Part shown: positions 1 through 10,500 of the stretch, in pieces
Layout of the letters: each line of letters starts with the position of its first letter
Numbering within the stretch: the first letter of the stretch is position 1
Origin: Candidatus Delongbacteria bacterium
GTDB taxonomy: Bacteria > CAIWAD01
Reading direction: 5' to 3'
Length of the DNA: 64,000 nt
NCBI GenBank assembly: GCA_041675285.1
Contig: JBAYTZ010000008.1
Location: 113,069-177,068, forward strand
Program-made: the position numbers and the translations under genes
Notes under the pieces: model-generated
What the model was told of the DNA's origin: nothing
What the model saw: the letters and a program-made list of their open reading frames with translations, nothing else
Database searches by the model: none

Positions 1-1
1 G

Positions 2-601
2 CTGCGGCAGCCCCTGGAAGACGGGCGCGTGCTGATCTCCCGGGCCGCGCTGCGGCTGGAACTGCCGGCGCGCTTCACGCTGGTGGCCGCCATGAATCCC
101 TGCCCCTGCGGCATGCTGGGGGATCCGCGCCGGCGTTGTCGCTGCCCGGAGATCGAACGCCTGCGCTACGCCTCGCGCATCTCGGGGCCGGTCCTGGACC
201 GCATCGACCTGCAGGTGGCGGTGCCCGCGCTGCCGCCGGAGGACCTGCTGCGCAGCGCGCCGGCCGAGGACAGCGCCCACGTGGCCGCCCGGGTGGCCGA
301 GGCGCGGGCGCGCCAGCAGCGGCGCTACGCGGGCCGGCACCCGGGCAGCTCCAACTCGGAGCTGGAGGGGGCGGAGATCCGGGCCTGGTGCCCGCTGGGG
401 GAGGCCGAGGCGCGCCTGCTGGGGCTGGCCATCCAGCGGGAATCCTTGAGCGGGCGCAGCGTGGACCGGCTGCTCAAGGTGGCGCGTACCATCGCGGACC
501 TGTCGGGCCAGGGGGGCATCGGCACGGGGGAGCTGGCCGAGGCTCTGCTGCTGCGCACGGGTCGCGACTGGAGCCGCGCCGCGGCGGGGGCCGAGGCGTG
601 A
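2..601 (+). CDS. comM: ComM/YifB family Mg-chelatase-like AAA+ ATPase, C-terminal part (5' end outside window)
   Basis: The reading frame is open from base 2, so the gene begins before the window and about 200 C-terminal residues are visible. The sequence shows AAMNPCPCG, the cysteine-rich segment RRRCRC, then YASRISGPVLDRIDLQ and a C-terminal helical domain with SGRSVDRLLKVARTIADL. These are hallmarks of the YifB/ComM family, a hexameric helicase-like ATPase that promotes branch migration during natural transformation in Proteobacteria; the role in this lineage is inferred. The stop overlaps the start of the next gene (GTGA). Confidence 0.93.
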   Translation: MRQPLEDGRVLISRAALRLELPARFTLVAAMNPCPCGMLGDPRRRCRCPEIERLRYASRISGPVLDRIDLQVAVPALPPEDLLRSAPAEDSAHVAARVAEARARQQRRYAGRHPGSSNSELEGAEIRAWCPLGEAEARLLGLAIQRESLSGRSVDRLLKVARTIADLSGQGGIGTGELAEALLLRTGRDWSRAAAGAEA

Positions 602-1011
602 ACCGGCCCGGGCCGGCGACGGGCCGGCGCGAGAACCAGGTGGGCGGCGAGGTGCTGGGCGCCGCGTTGGCCGTCCATCGCACGCTGGGTCCCGGACTGC
701 TGGAGCAGGTCTACAACCGGGCCCTGGCCGTCGAACTGGAGTGGCGCGGGCTGCGCGTGCTGCGCGAGCAGCCCATGCCCGTGCGCTACCGGGGCATCGA
801 ATTGGAGCCGGGTTACTTCGCCGATCTGCTGGTGGAGGACTGCGTGCTGGTGGAGTTGAAGAGCGTGGAAATCTTGCAGAAAGTGCATTTCAAGCAACTG
901 CTCACATATCTGCGGCTGTCGGGGCTGCGGCTGGGCTATCTGATCAATTTCAACGCGCCGCAGCTGATGGACGGCCTGGTGCGGATGGTGAACGGCCTGC
1001 CTGAGAGTTGA
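598..1011 (+). CDS. GxxExxY protein (PDDEXK_3-type)
   Basis: 137 residues from a GTG that overlaps the comM stop codon. The segment GPGLLEQVYNRAL contains the family signature G-x-x-E-x-x-Y, followed by the typical strands YFADLLVEDCVLVELKS (D and E-x-K of a PD-(D/E)XK-like core) and LLTYLRLSGLRLGYLINF. The family is widespread in environmental bacteria, usually lies near intergenic repeats, and has no established function; a nuclease-like fold is assumed from the motif. Here an almost perfect 21-bp inverted repeat starts three bases after the stop codon. An upstream start in this frame would lie inside comM and is unlikely. Confidence 0.88.
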   Translation: MNRPGPATGRRENQVGGEVLGAALAVHRTLGPGLLEQVYNRALAVELEWRGLRVLREQPMPVRYRGIELEPGYFADLLVEDCVLVELKSVEILQKVHFKQLLTYLRLSGLRLGYLINFNAPQLMDGLVRMVNGLPES

Positions 1012-1013
1012 AG

Positions 1014-1065
1014 CTCACGCAGCGGACGCGGAGACCCTCTGCGCTCTCCGCGCCCGCTGCGTGAG
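1014..1065. repeat. 21-bp inverted repeat with 10-nt loop, GC-rich relative of the ACAGAGACACAGAG repeats
   Basis: Left arm 1014-1034 begins CTCACGCAGCGG and right arm 1045-1065 ends CCGCTGCGTGAG. The arms pair over 21 positions with one mismatch (A1026). There is no T-run after either arm, so it is not a classic terminator. The wording (CACGCAG, CGGAGA, CTCTGCG) resembles a G+C-shifted version of the CACAGAG-type repeats seen elsewhere in this window. Confidence 0.7.
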
Positions 1066-1075
1066 ACCGGCACGA

Positions 1076-1101
1076 AAACGGGGCCCCGCAGGGCCCCGTT
1101 T
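1076..1101 (-). terminator. Intrinsic terminator of the 2092-residue surface protein gene
   Basis: An 11-bp perfect stem (AAACGGGGCCC, 1076-1086, with its complement 1091-1101) and a 4-nt loop. Read on the minus strand it ends in TTTT just after the stem, 24 bases beyond the stop codon of the gene at 1125. Nearly the same hairpin follows the two neighbouring paralogues. Confidence 0.8.
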
Positions 1102-1124
1102 CAGGATCAGTCTTGCCAGATCGG

Positions 1125-4100
1125 CTACTTGATCAGCACGGCCTTCAGGGTGTGGGACTGCCCACCCGCCGTGAGCGTGCAGAAGTAGACGCCCGAGCCG
1201 AAGCGCGTGGCGTCCCAGGTCACCTGATGGCGACCCGCGCCGCGCACGCCCAGCTCCAACTCTTCCACCAGGGCGCCGCGCATGTCGTGCACGGTGAGCG
1301 TGGCCGCCGCCAGCGAAGGCTGCGTCCAGCTGATCGTGGTGGAGGGGTTGAAGGGATTGGGGAAGTTGGGCTCCACCGCGAAGGTGAACTCCCGACCCTC
1401 GCCCAGGCCGGACTCCATGTCGATGATCGACATGCTGTAAGGATGGGTCTCGCCGGGACCGGCGAAGTCGGCCACGAGGAAATAGTCGCCGGCCGGCACG
1501 TTGGCCATGGTCAGGGTCTCGCCCTGGGGTCCGGCGCCGTTGACGTTGACGGCCGCGCCGCAGCTGGAATGAGGTTGCGCGCAGTTGCCCAGCAGCAGGA
1601 TCACCTCGTCGGCGTCCCCGTCCCCGTGCAGGGTGACCTGCAGGTCCGTGGTCTGGCTGAGCACCAGGCGGGTCACTTCGTCGCGACCCGGGCTGCTGAT
1701 GCCGCCCGGGCAGCCGGTGCCGTCATGATGGACCATCATGGGGGCCGGCCGGGCCATCTGGACGATGTCGTGGAAGTTGCCCACGTCGACGTAGTTGTCG
1801 CAAGGATCCTCGGGCTGGCTGGGGGTTCCGAAAACCAGCGAGTAGTTCTGCGGTTCGGAGACGCCCTCGAAGGTGCTGTGGCCGATGGCCAGGAAGTAGT
1901 CACCCGCGGGCAGGTTGGGGAGTGTGATGGTCTCGGGCGCGCAGGCCGGCGCCTCGTTCACCTCCAGCAGCACGGAGCCGGCCGGATCGAAGTCGGTGAT
2001 GAACAGGGCCGCGTCGAAGGCGTCCACCTGGGCCGTGAAGGTGACCGTGTCGGCCACGTCCAGATGGAAGCGGTACCAGTCCATGTCGCGCTGGCCGGCA
2101 TTGGCCCAGACGGCGCCGCAGATGGTCTGGCCCAGAGCGATCTGGCCGTAGTTGCTGTTGGGCGGCGTGGCGTTCCAGCCGTCGTTGGGCTCCACTTCCG
2201 GCGTGCCGACGCACTCCACCGGCAGGTGGCCCGAGCAGGGGTCGCCCGAGCAGGTCAGCGCCAGGGAATAGGTCTGGGGCGTGGTCAGGTCGGGGTCTCC
2301 CACGTGCTCCACCACCAGATAGTAGGCCCCGCCCGTCAGACCCGTCACCGTGAAGGCTTCGCTGAAGCAGCGGCCGAACACGTTGGAACTGGCCACGGTG
2401 GCGCCGTCCACGGTCTGCTCGCGCAGGCTGATCCGGCCGTTGAAGTCGGAGACGTCCAGGCTGACGCTGATGTTGCCGCCGAAGTGGTTGTAGAGGTACC
2501 AGTCCGTGTCCGTGTCGGCGCCGCTGGAGAGCAGCGTGCCGCAGACGGTCTCGTCGCAGTGGATCAGGTTGTAGCTGGCGTTGTTGTCGTTCCAGCCTTC
2601 GTTGGGCTCCACTTCCTGCGTGCCCGCGCAGTCCACGGGATCGCAGTCCGGCACCGGCGAATAGAGGATGGTCAACTCGTTCTGGATCAATCCGCCGTCG
2701 CTGTTGTCGTTGTAGGTCAGGCCGATGGTGCCGTCGGAGTTCTCGATGCCCAGCGTGGCGTTGGCGATGTCGCCCAGCAGGCTGGCGTAGTTCACCTGGA
2801 TCACGCCCGTGGAGCTCAGGATGGCCTGGAAGGTGTTGAGGCCGGTGGCGTTGCCGTAGTCCGGCACGTTCTCGTACTGGACGATGAAGCGCTCGTTCGC
2901 CGCATCCGCGAAGTAGGAGACGGTGCCGCCCGTGCTCGGGTTCAGGTCGTCCCAGAACAGGGCGATCAGGTTGTTGGGCAGCTGGACGCCGGGCAGGTAG
3001 TGTCCGCCCAGGCTGGTGCTGCCCGTCCCGAAGCTCAAGTGGCCGTTGGAGCTGATGAACAGCTCGCTCATGGGCTGGCCGTAGAAGGGGAAGGTGATGC
3101 CCATGGAGACCGGGCCGCTGAAACTGTCGTCCGTCAGGGTCACGGCCGTGCCCTGGCCGCCCAGGTCCACCCACTCATAGGCCGGCCCCGCCGGGTTCAG
3201 CGAGCTGATCCACGTGTAGCCGAAGGCGTCGGGTCCGCCGAAGGTGGGCGGGCTGCCCCAGTAGCCGGTCTCGGCGTTGGAGGGCTGGGATTCGCCGGCG
3301 GTGAACTCGGCGGTCACCGTGTAGGTGTAGGTCACGTCGGCCGCGCTGCCCGTGTCGACGTTGTCCACGAAGACCAGGTCCGTGGTCTGGGTCAGCAGTT
3401 CGCCGTCCCGGTACAGGCGGTACTGGATGAACTGCCGCTCCGACTCTTCGAACAGGCCGCGCCAGAGAGCCCGGGCGGCTTCCTTGGCCAGTCCGCGCTC
3501 GTCCATCAGGCGCTGGACGGCCTCGTCCTCGTCGCGCGGCGTGCGGTCGCCGAACCAACTGGCCATCAGTCCCGGATTCACGGGGGGCTGCCAGGAGATG
3601 TTGGTCTGGGAGAGCAGACCGTCCGAGGCGCTGAGGTTGATGGGCGGCCACTGGCTGCTCACCAGCTGGAAGCTCCAGGTCATGGAGGCGCGCTCGTTGT
3701 TCTCCGTGTCCGTGGCCTCGATGTGGTAGGCCACCGTCGTGCCGGCGGGCTGGTGCGGGATGTTGCCCGTCCAGGTGTCACCGGCGCCGTGGGTCATGGC
3801 CACGCTCTGGGCGGCGCCGCCGTTCAGGCTGTACTCCACCAGGGCCGAGGCCACGCCCAGCTCGCTGGTGATCTGGGCGCTCACCACGTGGGCGCCGGGC
3901 AGTTCGGTCTCCACATCCGTCAGCGGCGTGTGGGCGATGAGCGGCCCCACCGGGTAGGTGAAGCGGATGGCCACCTGGTCGGCCAGCGGCGCGCCCGTGC
4001 CGTCGAAGTTGTAGAGCAGGCCGTCGGCGCCCGTGATGTCCTCGATGCCCATGGTGACGTCCAGGATCTGCGCTTCGGCCAGATCCAGGTACTGGACGAG

Positions 4101-7100
4101 GATGGTGCCGTCGGCGTGCAGGATGACCTGGAAGGTGTGGGGCGTGGTCTGGCTGCCCAGCGGGGTGACGTTGTTCCACTGGATGATGGCGCGCTCGTTA
4201 TCCGTGTCGTCCAGGAAGTAGACGCTCCCCGTGGCGGGGACGTACAAGTCGTCCCAGAGGGCGAAGACGCAGCCATTGGGCTGGTTGACGTTGGGGATGG
4301 TCGTGTTGCTGTAGGTGGTCGAGACGGTGCCGAAGTTCACGTAGCCGTTGGTCACCACGGAGGCCGTGGTGTAGGTCGCGTCATAGAAGGGGAAGGGGAA
4401 GCTCAGATTGATGGCGGTCTGGGCGTCGTCCCCGGTCAGGGCCAGCAGGGTGCCGGTGGCCGTGATGTCCTCCCACTGGAAGGTCGGGCCGCCCTCGGCG
4501 CTGCTGTTGGCCCACGTGTAGCCGAAGCCGTCCGGTCCGCCTTCCGTTTGCCCCAGCGACCAGTAGCCGTCGTCGCTGTTGGAGGGATCCGAGAGGCCCG
4601 CCGTGAATTCGGCGCGCACGGTGTAGGTGTAGGTGACGTCCGGATCGGCGCCGGCGGCCAGATTGTCCACCAGGCTCAAGGCCGTGGTGCTGCCGATCTG
4701 CTGGGCGCCGCGGTAGACGCGGTACTGGATGAAGGCGCGCTCGGCCTCGCCGAAGAACTCGTCCCAGACGGCATAGGCCTGGGCCTTGCTCAGGCCTTCG
4801 CCCTGCACCAGCCGGTCGATGAACTCGTCCTGGCTGCGCGGCAGCGGAGTGCCGAAGCGGGCGGCCAGCAGCCCCGGATTCACGGGGGGCAGCCAGGTGA
4901 TCACCGTCGAGAGCAGGCTGCCGTCCGTGGCGGCCAGGCTCAGGGGCGGCCAGGTGTAGCTCACCACGCTGAAGCTCCAGGTGGCGCTCACGGCCAGGGC
5001 CTCGTTGGGTCCGGCGTCGTTGGCCTCGATGTGGTAGGCCACGCTGCTGCCCATGTCCAGGTGCGGGATCAGGCCGCTCCAGACCTCCCCGGTCACGTTG
5101 GACATGGTGACGGTCACGGGCGCGCCGCCGTTCACGGTGTAGAGGATTCGAGCCGCGCTGACGCCGCTCTCGTCGCTGATGGTGGCCGTCACCTCATAGC
5201 CGCCCTGGAGTTCGGTCTCCACACTCTGCAGCGGGGTGTGGGCGATCAGCGGGGGCACGAAGTCGCCCTCCTGGGGCGTGATGGCCACGGCCAGCTCGTT
5301 GTTGATCAGGCCGCCGGCGTTGTTGTAGTTCACCTGCAGGCCGATGGTGCCGGTGGAGTTCTCGATGCCCACCGTGGCGCTGGTCCGGTCGCCCTGGATG
5401 TCCAGGTACTGGATCTCGATGCGCCCGTCGCTGTGCAGGATGCCCTGGAAGGTGTTGGGCAGACCGTTCGGGCCGGGATAGTCCGGCACGCCCGTGTACT
5501 GCACGATGAAGCGGCCGTTCTCCGGCTCGGACTGGTACTGGATGGCGCCCACGCCGTCGCCGGGATCCAGGTCGTCCCAGAACAGGGCGATCAGGTTGTT
5601 GGGCGTGCTGGTGGTGGGCAGGGCCTGGTTGCTCAGGCTGCCGTTGCCCGTCCCGAAGGTGAGGAAGCCGTTGCAGGCGATGTAGACCTGGGAATAGGCG
5701 GCGTCATAGAGCGGGAAGTTGAAGCCCAAGTCGTAGGGACCCGTGAAGCCGTCGTCGCTGAGCGCCGTGACGGGCGTGCCCGTGCCGGAGATGTCCACCC
5801 ACTCGAAGCCCGGGCCCTCCGGGTGGTTGCTGTTCTGCCACATGTAGCCCATGGCGTCCGGGCCGCCTTCCGTGGGCCGGCCCACCATGTTGCCCGTGTC
5901 CGTGTTGGAGGGGTCGGATTCCCCCGCCGTGAACAGGGCCGTGACGTAGTACTCGTAGAAGACTTCCTGCTCGGGCGGGTAGTCGGTGTAGGCCAGGCTG
6001 GTGGAGGTGCCCACCAGCTCGCCGTCGCGGTAGACGTTGTAGTTCAGGAAGGCGCGCCCCGCCGGCTGGCCGGCGGCCTGCCACTCCGCCAGATCCTGCT
6101 GGTAGGCGGTCCAGGCCTCATCCTTGAGCGTGAACTGCCCCAGGTAGTCCTCGAACTCCGGCCGGGGACCCGCCGCGGCCTGCGCGACCCACACCGGGGC
6201 CGTCCAGGTCAGGTTGACGATGTCCAGCAGCCCCTCGCTGGCCGTGAGGCCCGTGGGCGCCAGGGTGTAGTCGATGACGCGGAAGCTCCAGCTGGCGCTG
6301 GTGCTGGTGTTGGGAGGGTTGGCCACGTCCATGGCCAGGATGTAGTAGCTGATCGTCGATCCCATCGCCTGGCCCGGGATCGCCGCGCTCCAGGTGGGCG
6401 GCGTGCCCGCCGTCATGGGCACGCTGGCGAAGGTCCCGCCGTTGACCTGGTAGTACACGGTGGCGCCGCCCACGCCGGACTGGCTGTCCACCAGATCGGC
6501 GTTGACCACGTAGCTGTTGGCTCCGCCCGCCAGATCCGTGTTGCCCAGCGGCACGTGGGTGATCTGCGGACCCGTGATGTCGTCTTCCGAGATGAAGAAC
6601 TGCACGGCCTTGTTGTTCTCAATGGTCATGCCGGCGTTGTTGTAGTTCGCCGTCAGGCCGATGGTGCCGGTGGAGTTCTCGATGCCCACGGTGGCGCTGG
6701 TGCGGTCACCCTGGATGTCCAGGTACTGGATGACGATCCGCCCGTCGTCGTAGAGAATGCCCTGGAAGGTGTTGGGCGGACTGCTCGGCCCGGGATAGTC
6801 CGGCACGCCCGTGTACTGGACGATGAAGCGTCCGTTGGCGGCGTCGGCCAGGTAGTGGATCGTTCCCACGCCGTCGCCCGGATCCAGGTCGTCCCAGAAC
6901 AGGGCGATCAAGTTGTTGGGTGTGGAGGCGGTGGGCAGGTTCTGGTTGCTCAGACTGCCGGCTCCGACCCCGAAAGTGAGGAAGCCGTTGGAGGCCACGA
7001 ACACGTCCGTGTAGGCCTGGTCGTAGAACGGGAAGGAGAAACCCAGCGCGTAGGGGCCGGTGAAGCCGTCGTCCGTGGTCGGGGTGATCTGCGTTCCCGT

Positions 7101-7403
7101 GGTGGAGATGTCCACCCATTCGAATTCCGGGCCGGCGGCCTCGTTGTTGTCCAGCCACACGTATCCGTAGGGGTCGGGGCCGCCACTCTCGCGTTCGCCG
7201 CTTCCCTCCCCGAACTGGGGATTCCGGCTGCGGGCCAAGTCGGCCTGGCGGTCCGCATCTTTCTCTTTCTGGATCAGATCGCGCTCGGCGTCTGCGCTGG
7301 TACTGGTTCGACCGGCACTCCAGGCGGGTGCGGCCACCAGGATCAGACCCAACACCAGTGGCCAGAGTCTGCGCCTGGTCTCGGTCAGGAGGGCTGTCGT
7401 CAT
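1125..7403 (-). CDS. Giant secreted multidomain protein, four ~440-residue modules, T9SS-type sorting domain
   Basis: 2092 residues. ATG at 7403 is preceded by GGGAG at a good distance. A signal peptide covers about residues 1-30 (hydrophobic LWPLVLGLILVAAPAWSA). Four long repeats start near residues 74, 513, 954 and 1389. The first three each have a beta-rich domain opening with GGPDxxGYxW and containing VASNGFLTFG and LFWDDL, then an Ig-like segment (NGGxxxxVxM) and a fibronectin-like segment (YxVYRDGEL...YTYTVTAEFTAGESxPSN). The fourth stops after the first domain. Three PPC-like domains follow (EVEPNEGWN, DWYLYxHFGG) at about 1587-1995. The C-terminus (2012-2092) has FPNPFNPSTT and ends in KAVLIK, like type IX/FlgD-Ig sorting domains. 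It is probably exported and surface-attached or released; no catalytic site was seen. It is transcribed alone, between two hairpin terminators. Confidence 0.93.
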   Translation of the reverse strand: MTTALLTETRRRLWPLVLGLILVAAPAWSAGRTSTSADAERDLIQKEKDADRQADLARSRNPQFGEGSGERESGGPDPYGYVWLDNNEAAGPEFEWVDISTTGTQITPTTDDGFTGPYALGFSFPFYDQAYTDVFVASNGFLTFGVGAGSLSNQNLPTASTPNNLIALFWDDLDPGDGVGTIHYLADAANGRFIVQYTGVPDYPGPSSPPNTFQGILYDDGRIVIQYLDIQGDRTSATVGIENSTGTIGLTANYNNAGMTIENNKAVQFFISEDDITGPQITHVPLGNTDLAGGANSYVVNADLVDSQSGVGGATVYYQVNGGTFASVPMTAGTPPTWSAAIPGQAMGSTISYYILAMDVANPPNTSTSASWSFRVIDYTLAPTGLTASEGLLDIVNLTWTAPVWVAQAAAGPRPEFEDYLGQFTLKDEAWTAYQQDLAEWQAAGQPAGRAFLNYNVYRDGELVGTSTSLAYTDYPPEQEVFYEYYVTALFTAGESDPSNTDTGNMVGRPTEGGPDAMGYMWQNSNHPEGPGFEWVDISGTGTPVTALSDDGFTGPYDLGFNFPLYDAAYSQVYIACNGFLTFGTGNGSLSNQALPTTSTPNNLIALFWDDLDPGDGVGAIQYQSEPENGRFIVQYTGVPDYPGPNGLPNTFQGILHSDGRIEIQYLDIQGDRTSATVGIENSTGTIGLQVNYNNAGGLINNELAVAITPQEGDFVPPLIAHTPLQSVETELQGGYEVTATISDESGVSAARILYTVNGGAPVTVTMSNVTGEVWSGLIPHLDMGSSVAYHIEANDAGPNEALAVSATWSFSVVSYTWPPLSLAATDGSLLSTVITWLPPVNPGLLAARFGTPLPRSQDEFIDRLVQGEGLSKAQAYAVWDEFFGEAERAFIQYRVYRGAQQIGSTTALSLVDNLAAGADPDVTYTYTVRAEFTAGLSDPSNSDDGYWSLGQTEGGPDGFGYTWANSSAEGGPTFQWEDITATGTLLALTGDDAQTAINLSFPFPFYDATYTTASVVTNGYVNFGTVSTTYSNTTIPNVNQPNGCVFALWDDLYVPATGSVYFLDDTDNERAIIQWNNVTPLGSQTTPHTFQVILHADGTILVQYLDLAEAQILDVTMGIEDITGADGLLYNFDGTGAPLADQVAIRFTYPVGPLIAHTPLTDVETELPGAHVVSAQITSELGVASALVEYSLNGGAAQSVAMTHGAGDTWTGNIPHQPAGTTVAYHIEATDTENNERASMTWSFQLVSSQWPPINLSASDGLLSQTNISWQPPVNPGLMASWFGDRTPRDEDEAVQRLMDERGLAKEAARALWRGLFEESERQFIQYRLYRDGELLTQTTDLVFVDNVDTGSAADVTYTYTVTAEFTAGESQPSNAETGYWGSPPTFGGPDAFGYTWISSLNPAGPAYEWVDLGGQGTAVTLTDDSFSGPVSMGITFPFYGQPMSELFISSNGHLSFGTGSTSLGGHYLPGVQLPNNLIALFWDDLNPSTGGTVSYFADAANERFIVQYENVPDYGNATGLNTFQAILSSTGVIQVNYASLLGDIANATLGIENSDGTIGLTYNDNSDGGLIQNELTILYSPVPDCDPVDCAGTQEVEPNEGWNDNNASYNLIHCDETVCGTLLSSGADTDTDWYLYNHFGGNISVSLDVSDFNGRISLREQTVDGATVASSNVFGRCFSEAFTVTGLTGGAYYLVVEHVGDPDLTTPQTYSLALTCSGDPCSGHLPVECVGTPEVEPNDGWNATPPNSNYGQIALGQTICGAVWANAGQRDMDWYRFHLDVADTVTFTAQVDAFDAALFITDFDPAGSVLLEVNEAPACAPETITLPNLPAGDYFLAIGHSTFEGVSEPQNYSLVFGTPSQPEDPCDNYVDVGNFHDIVQMARPAPMMVHHDGTGCPGGISSPGRDEVTRLVLSQTTDLQVTLHGDGDADEVILLLGNCAQPHSSCGAAVNVNGAGPQGETLTMANVPAGDYFLVADFAGPGETHPYSMSIIDMESGLGEGREFTFAVEPNFPNPFNPSTTISWTQPSLAAATLTVHDMRGALVEELELGVRGAGRHQVTWDATRFGSGVYFCTLTAGGQSHTLKAVLIK

Positions 7404-7453
7404 GATCGGCTCCCAAGGCTAAGCGATAGGGTAGGATGAACAAGCGAAGCGAC

Positions 7454-7467
7454 TATTTACCAAGAGC
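7454..7467 (-). promoter_or_regulatory. Upstream motif GCTCTTGGTAAATA shared with the paralogue at 12828-17321
   Basis: On the minus strand GCTCTTGGTAAATA lies about 51 nt before the start codon at 7403. The gene starting at 17321 has GCTCTTGGTACATA at 17357-17370, about 36 nt before its start. Only one of 14 positions differs, although the surrounding non-coding DNA is unrelated. It could be part of a promoter or regulator site; the function is unknown. Confidence 0.3.
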
Positions 7468-7547
7468 CCGGCGGATTGGCGAGCCTCTCTTTTCCATTCG
7501 GAAGGATGGGGGCGCGCTTCGCCGGCGCGGCCGCGCCCCGGGATGAG

Positions 7548-7571
7548 AACGGGGCCCCGCGGGGCCCCGTT
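7548..7571 (-). terminator. Hairpin terminator of the 1666-residue surface protein gene
   Basis: AACGGGGCCCC (7548-7558) pairs perfectly with 7561-7571. It lies 25 bases beyond the stop codon at 7597. The T-run on the minus strand is short (GTTCTC), but the hairpin is the same as those at 1076 and 12778, so a shared 3' end was duplicated with these genes. Confidence 0.7.
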
Positions 7572-7596
7572 TGAGGATCGGGATGGCCGGGCCGGT

Positions 7597-10500
7597 TTAC
7601 TTGAGCAGCACGGCCTTCAGGGTGTGGGACTGCCCACCCGCCGTCAGCGTGCAGAAGTAGACGCCCGAGCCAAAGCGCGTGGCGTCCCAGGTCACCTGGT
7701 GGCGACCCGCGCCGCGCACGCCCAGGTCCAGCTCCTCCACCAGCGCGCCGCGCAGGTCGTGCACGCTCAAGGTGGCCGCCGCCAGCGCAGGCTGCGTCCA
7801 GTGGATGGTGGTGCTGGGGTTGAAGGGATTGGGATAGTTGGGCTCCACCGCGAAGGTGAGTTCCCGGCCCTCGCCCAGGCCGGACTCCATGTCGATGATC
7901 ATCACGCCGTAGGAGTGGGTCTCGTCCTGACCGGCGAAGTCGGCCACGACGTAGTAGTCGCCCGCCGGCACGTTGGGCAGGGTCAGGATCTCGCCCTGGG
8001 GTCCGGCGCCGTTGTTGTCCGCGGCCGCGCCGCAGCTGGATTCGGGCTGCGCGCAGTTGCCCAGCAGCAGCAGCACTTCGTCCGCGTCCCCGTCGCCGTG
8101 CATGGAGATCTGCAGGTCCGTGGTCTGGCTGAGCACCAGCCGGATCACCTCGTCGCGACCCGGGCTGTCGATGGCGCCCGGGCAGCCCGTCCCGTCGTGA
8201 TGCGTGTTCAGGGGGGCCGGGCGCGCGGCCTGGTAGATGTCGTGGAAATTGCCCACGTCGACGTAGTTGTCGCAGGGATCCTCGGGTCCGCCCGCCAGGC
8301 CCAAGGTCAGCGAGTAGTTCTGCGGGACCGGCACGCCGTCGAAGGAGTTGTTGCCGATCACCACGAAGTACTGGCCCGCCGGCAGGTTCTCATAGGTCAG
8401 CTCCTCCGGCGCGCAGGCCAGGTTGTCGTCCACGTTGGCCAGCACGGAGCCGGCGGGATCCAGGTCGGTGAGGAAGAGGGCCGCGTCGAGGGCGTCCACG
8501 GCGCAGCTCAGGTGGATCGTCCGGGGCTCCGTCAGCGTGAAGCGGAACCAGTCCATGTCGCGCTGGCCGGCGTTGGCCCAGGTGGTGCCGCAGACCGTCT
8601 CGCCCAGCGCGATCTCGCCGTAGCTGGAGTTGGGCGGCGTGGCGTTCCAGCCCTCGTTGGGCTCCACCTCGGGCGTGCCGACGCACTCCACAGGCACGTG
8701 GCCCGAGCAGGGGTCGCCCAGGCAGGTCAGGCTCAACTCGTAGCTCTGGGGCGTCGTGATGTCGGGATCGCCGTCGTGCTCCACCACCAGGTAGTAGGCC
8801 CCGCCCGGCAGGTCGTGGAAGGTGATGGTCTCGTTGAAGCAGCGCGGGAAGGTGTTGGCGCTGGCCAGCACCTGGCCGCCCTGGGCGAACTCGCGCAGGC
8901 TGAGCCGGCCGTCGAACTCGGAGACCCGCAGCTGGGCGATGATGTCCCCGCCGAAGTGCGTGTAGAGGTACCAGTCGGTGTCCGTGTTCGTGCCGTCGGC
9001 CAGCACCGTGCCGCAGCGCGTGTCGAAGCAGCGGATCACGTCGAAGCTGGCGTTGCCGTCGTTCCAGCCCTCGTTGGGCTCGGTCTCCGGCGTGCCCGTG
9101 CACTCCACGGGTCCGCAGCTGGGGGAGGGCGTGTAGATCAGCGCCACGTTGTCGGCCATCAGCGCGCCTTCGCCCTGGTAGTAGTACTGCAGGCCGATGG
9201 TCCCGGTGGAATTCTCGATGCCCGCGCCGGCCCAGGCCAGGTCGTTCTCATTCATGTCCAGGTAGTTGACCTGGATGATGCCGCCGGCGTTCAGGATCAG
9301 CTGGAACGTGTAGCTCCCGCCGCCCCCGCCGTAGGGCGGCACGGCCTGGAACTGCACGATGAAGCGCTCGGGCTCGGAGCGCGTGTAGACCGTGCCCCCC
9401 GCGCCCGGATTGAGGTCGTCCCAGAACATGGCGATCAGGTTGTCCGGGCTCCAACCGTCGGAGGGGGTGGGGAAGGGCTGGGGGCTCAGGCTGGTGAAGC
9501 CCGCGCCGAAGGTCACGTAGCCGTTGGACCCCACGTAGAGCTCGCTCCAGCTCTGGTCGTAGAAGGGGAAGTCGAAGCCGATGGCGATGGGTCCGGTGTT
9601 GGAGTCGTCCGTCAGGCCCAGGGGCGTGCCCGTGCCGGAGATGTCCACCCACTCGAACTCGGGGCCGCTGGGATTCTCGGAATTGATCCACATGTAGCCG
9701 AAGGCGTCCGGACCGCCGAAGGAGGGCGGGCTGCCCCAGTAGCCCGTGTCCGCGTTGCTGGCCGCGGACTCGCCGGCCGTGAACTCCGCCGTGACCGTGT
9801 AGGTGTAGGTCACGTCCATCTCGCTGCCCAGGCCCGCGTTGTCCTCGAAGACGGACTCCGTGGTCTCGGCGATGGGCTCGCCGTCGCGGTAGACGTGATA
9901 CACGATGAACTCGCGCTCGGCGGGCCGGGTCAGCGCCTGCCAGGTGGCCAGCGCCTGTTCCTTGGACTGGCCCTGTTCGCGCATCAGGCGCTGGACGGCC
10001 TCGGCCTCGCTGCGCGGCCAGTCCGCGCCGAAGGTGGCGCTCAGCAGGCCCGGGTTGACGGGGTGGAACCAGCTCAGCGTGGTGCGCGAGAGCAGGCCGT
10101 CGCTGGCGCTCAGGCCGAAGGGCGGCCACTGGTAGCTCACCACGGAGAAGCCCCAGTTGAGCGTGAAGCGCGTGTTGGCCGCCTCGGTGGCGTCCACGGC
10201 CCGCAGCCGGTAGGTGACCTGCGTACCCGCCGGCTGGTGGGGAATGCTGGCCGTCCAGCTGTCGCCGGCGCCCTGGGTCATGGCCACGCTCTGCTCGGCC
10301 CCGCCGTTGAGCGCGTAGAGCACGTGGGCCTGCGCCACGCCGGTCTCGTCGGTGATCTGCGCCGTGATCGGGTAGCCGCCGGGCAGTTCGGTCTCCGTGT
10401 CCTGGAGCGGCGCGTCGTGGGTGATCCAGGGGGCGCGGAAGTCGCCCTCCTGGGGCACGTAGGAGATGAGCAGCTCATTGCCCAGGAAGCCGCCCTCGCC

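Noticed and set aside
1113..7439. 2108-codon open frame on the plus strand opposite the first giant gene
   Set aside because: It is an antisense shadow produced by GC-rich codon use. The translation is His/Val/Gly/Ala-rich with no domain, and the minus strand encodes a clear secreted protein. The same holds for the plus frames at 7543-12591, 12609-17486 and 17598-21473.
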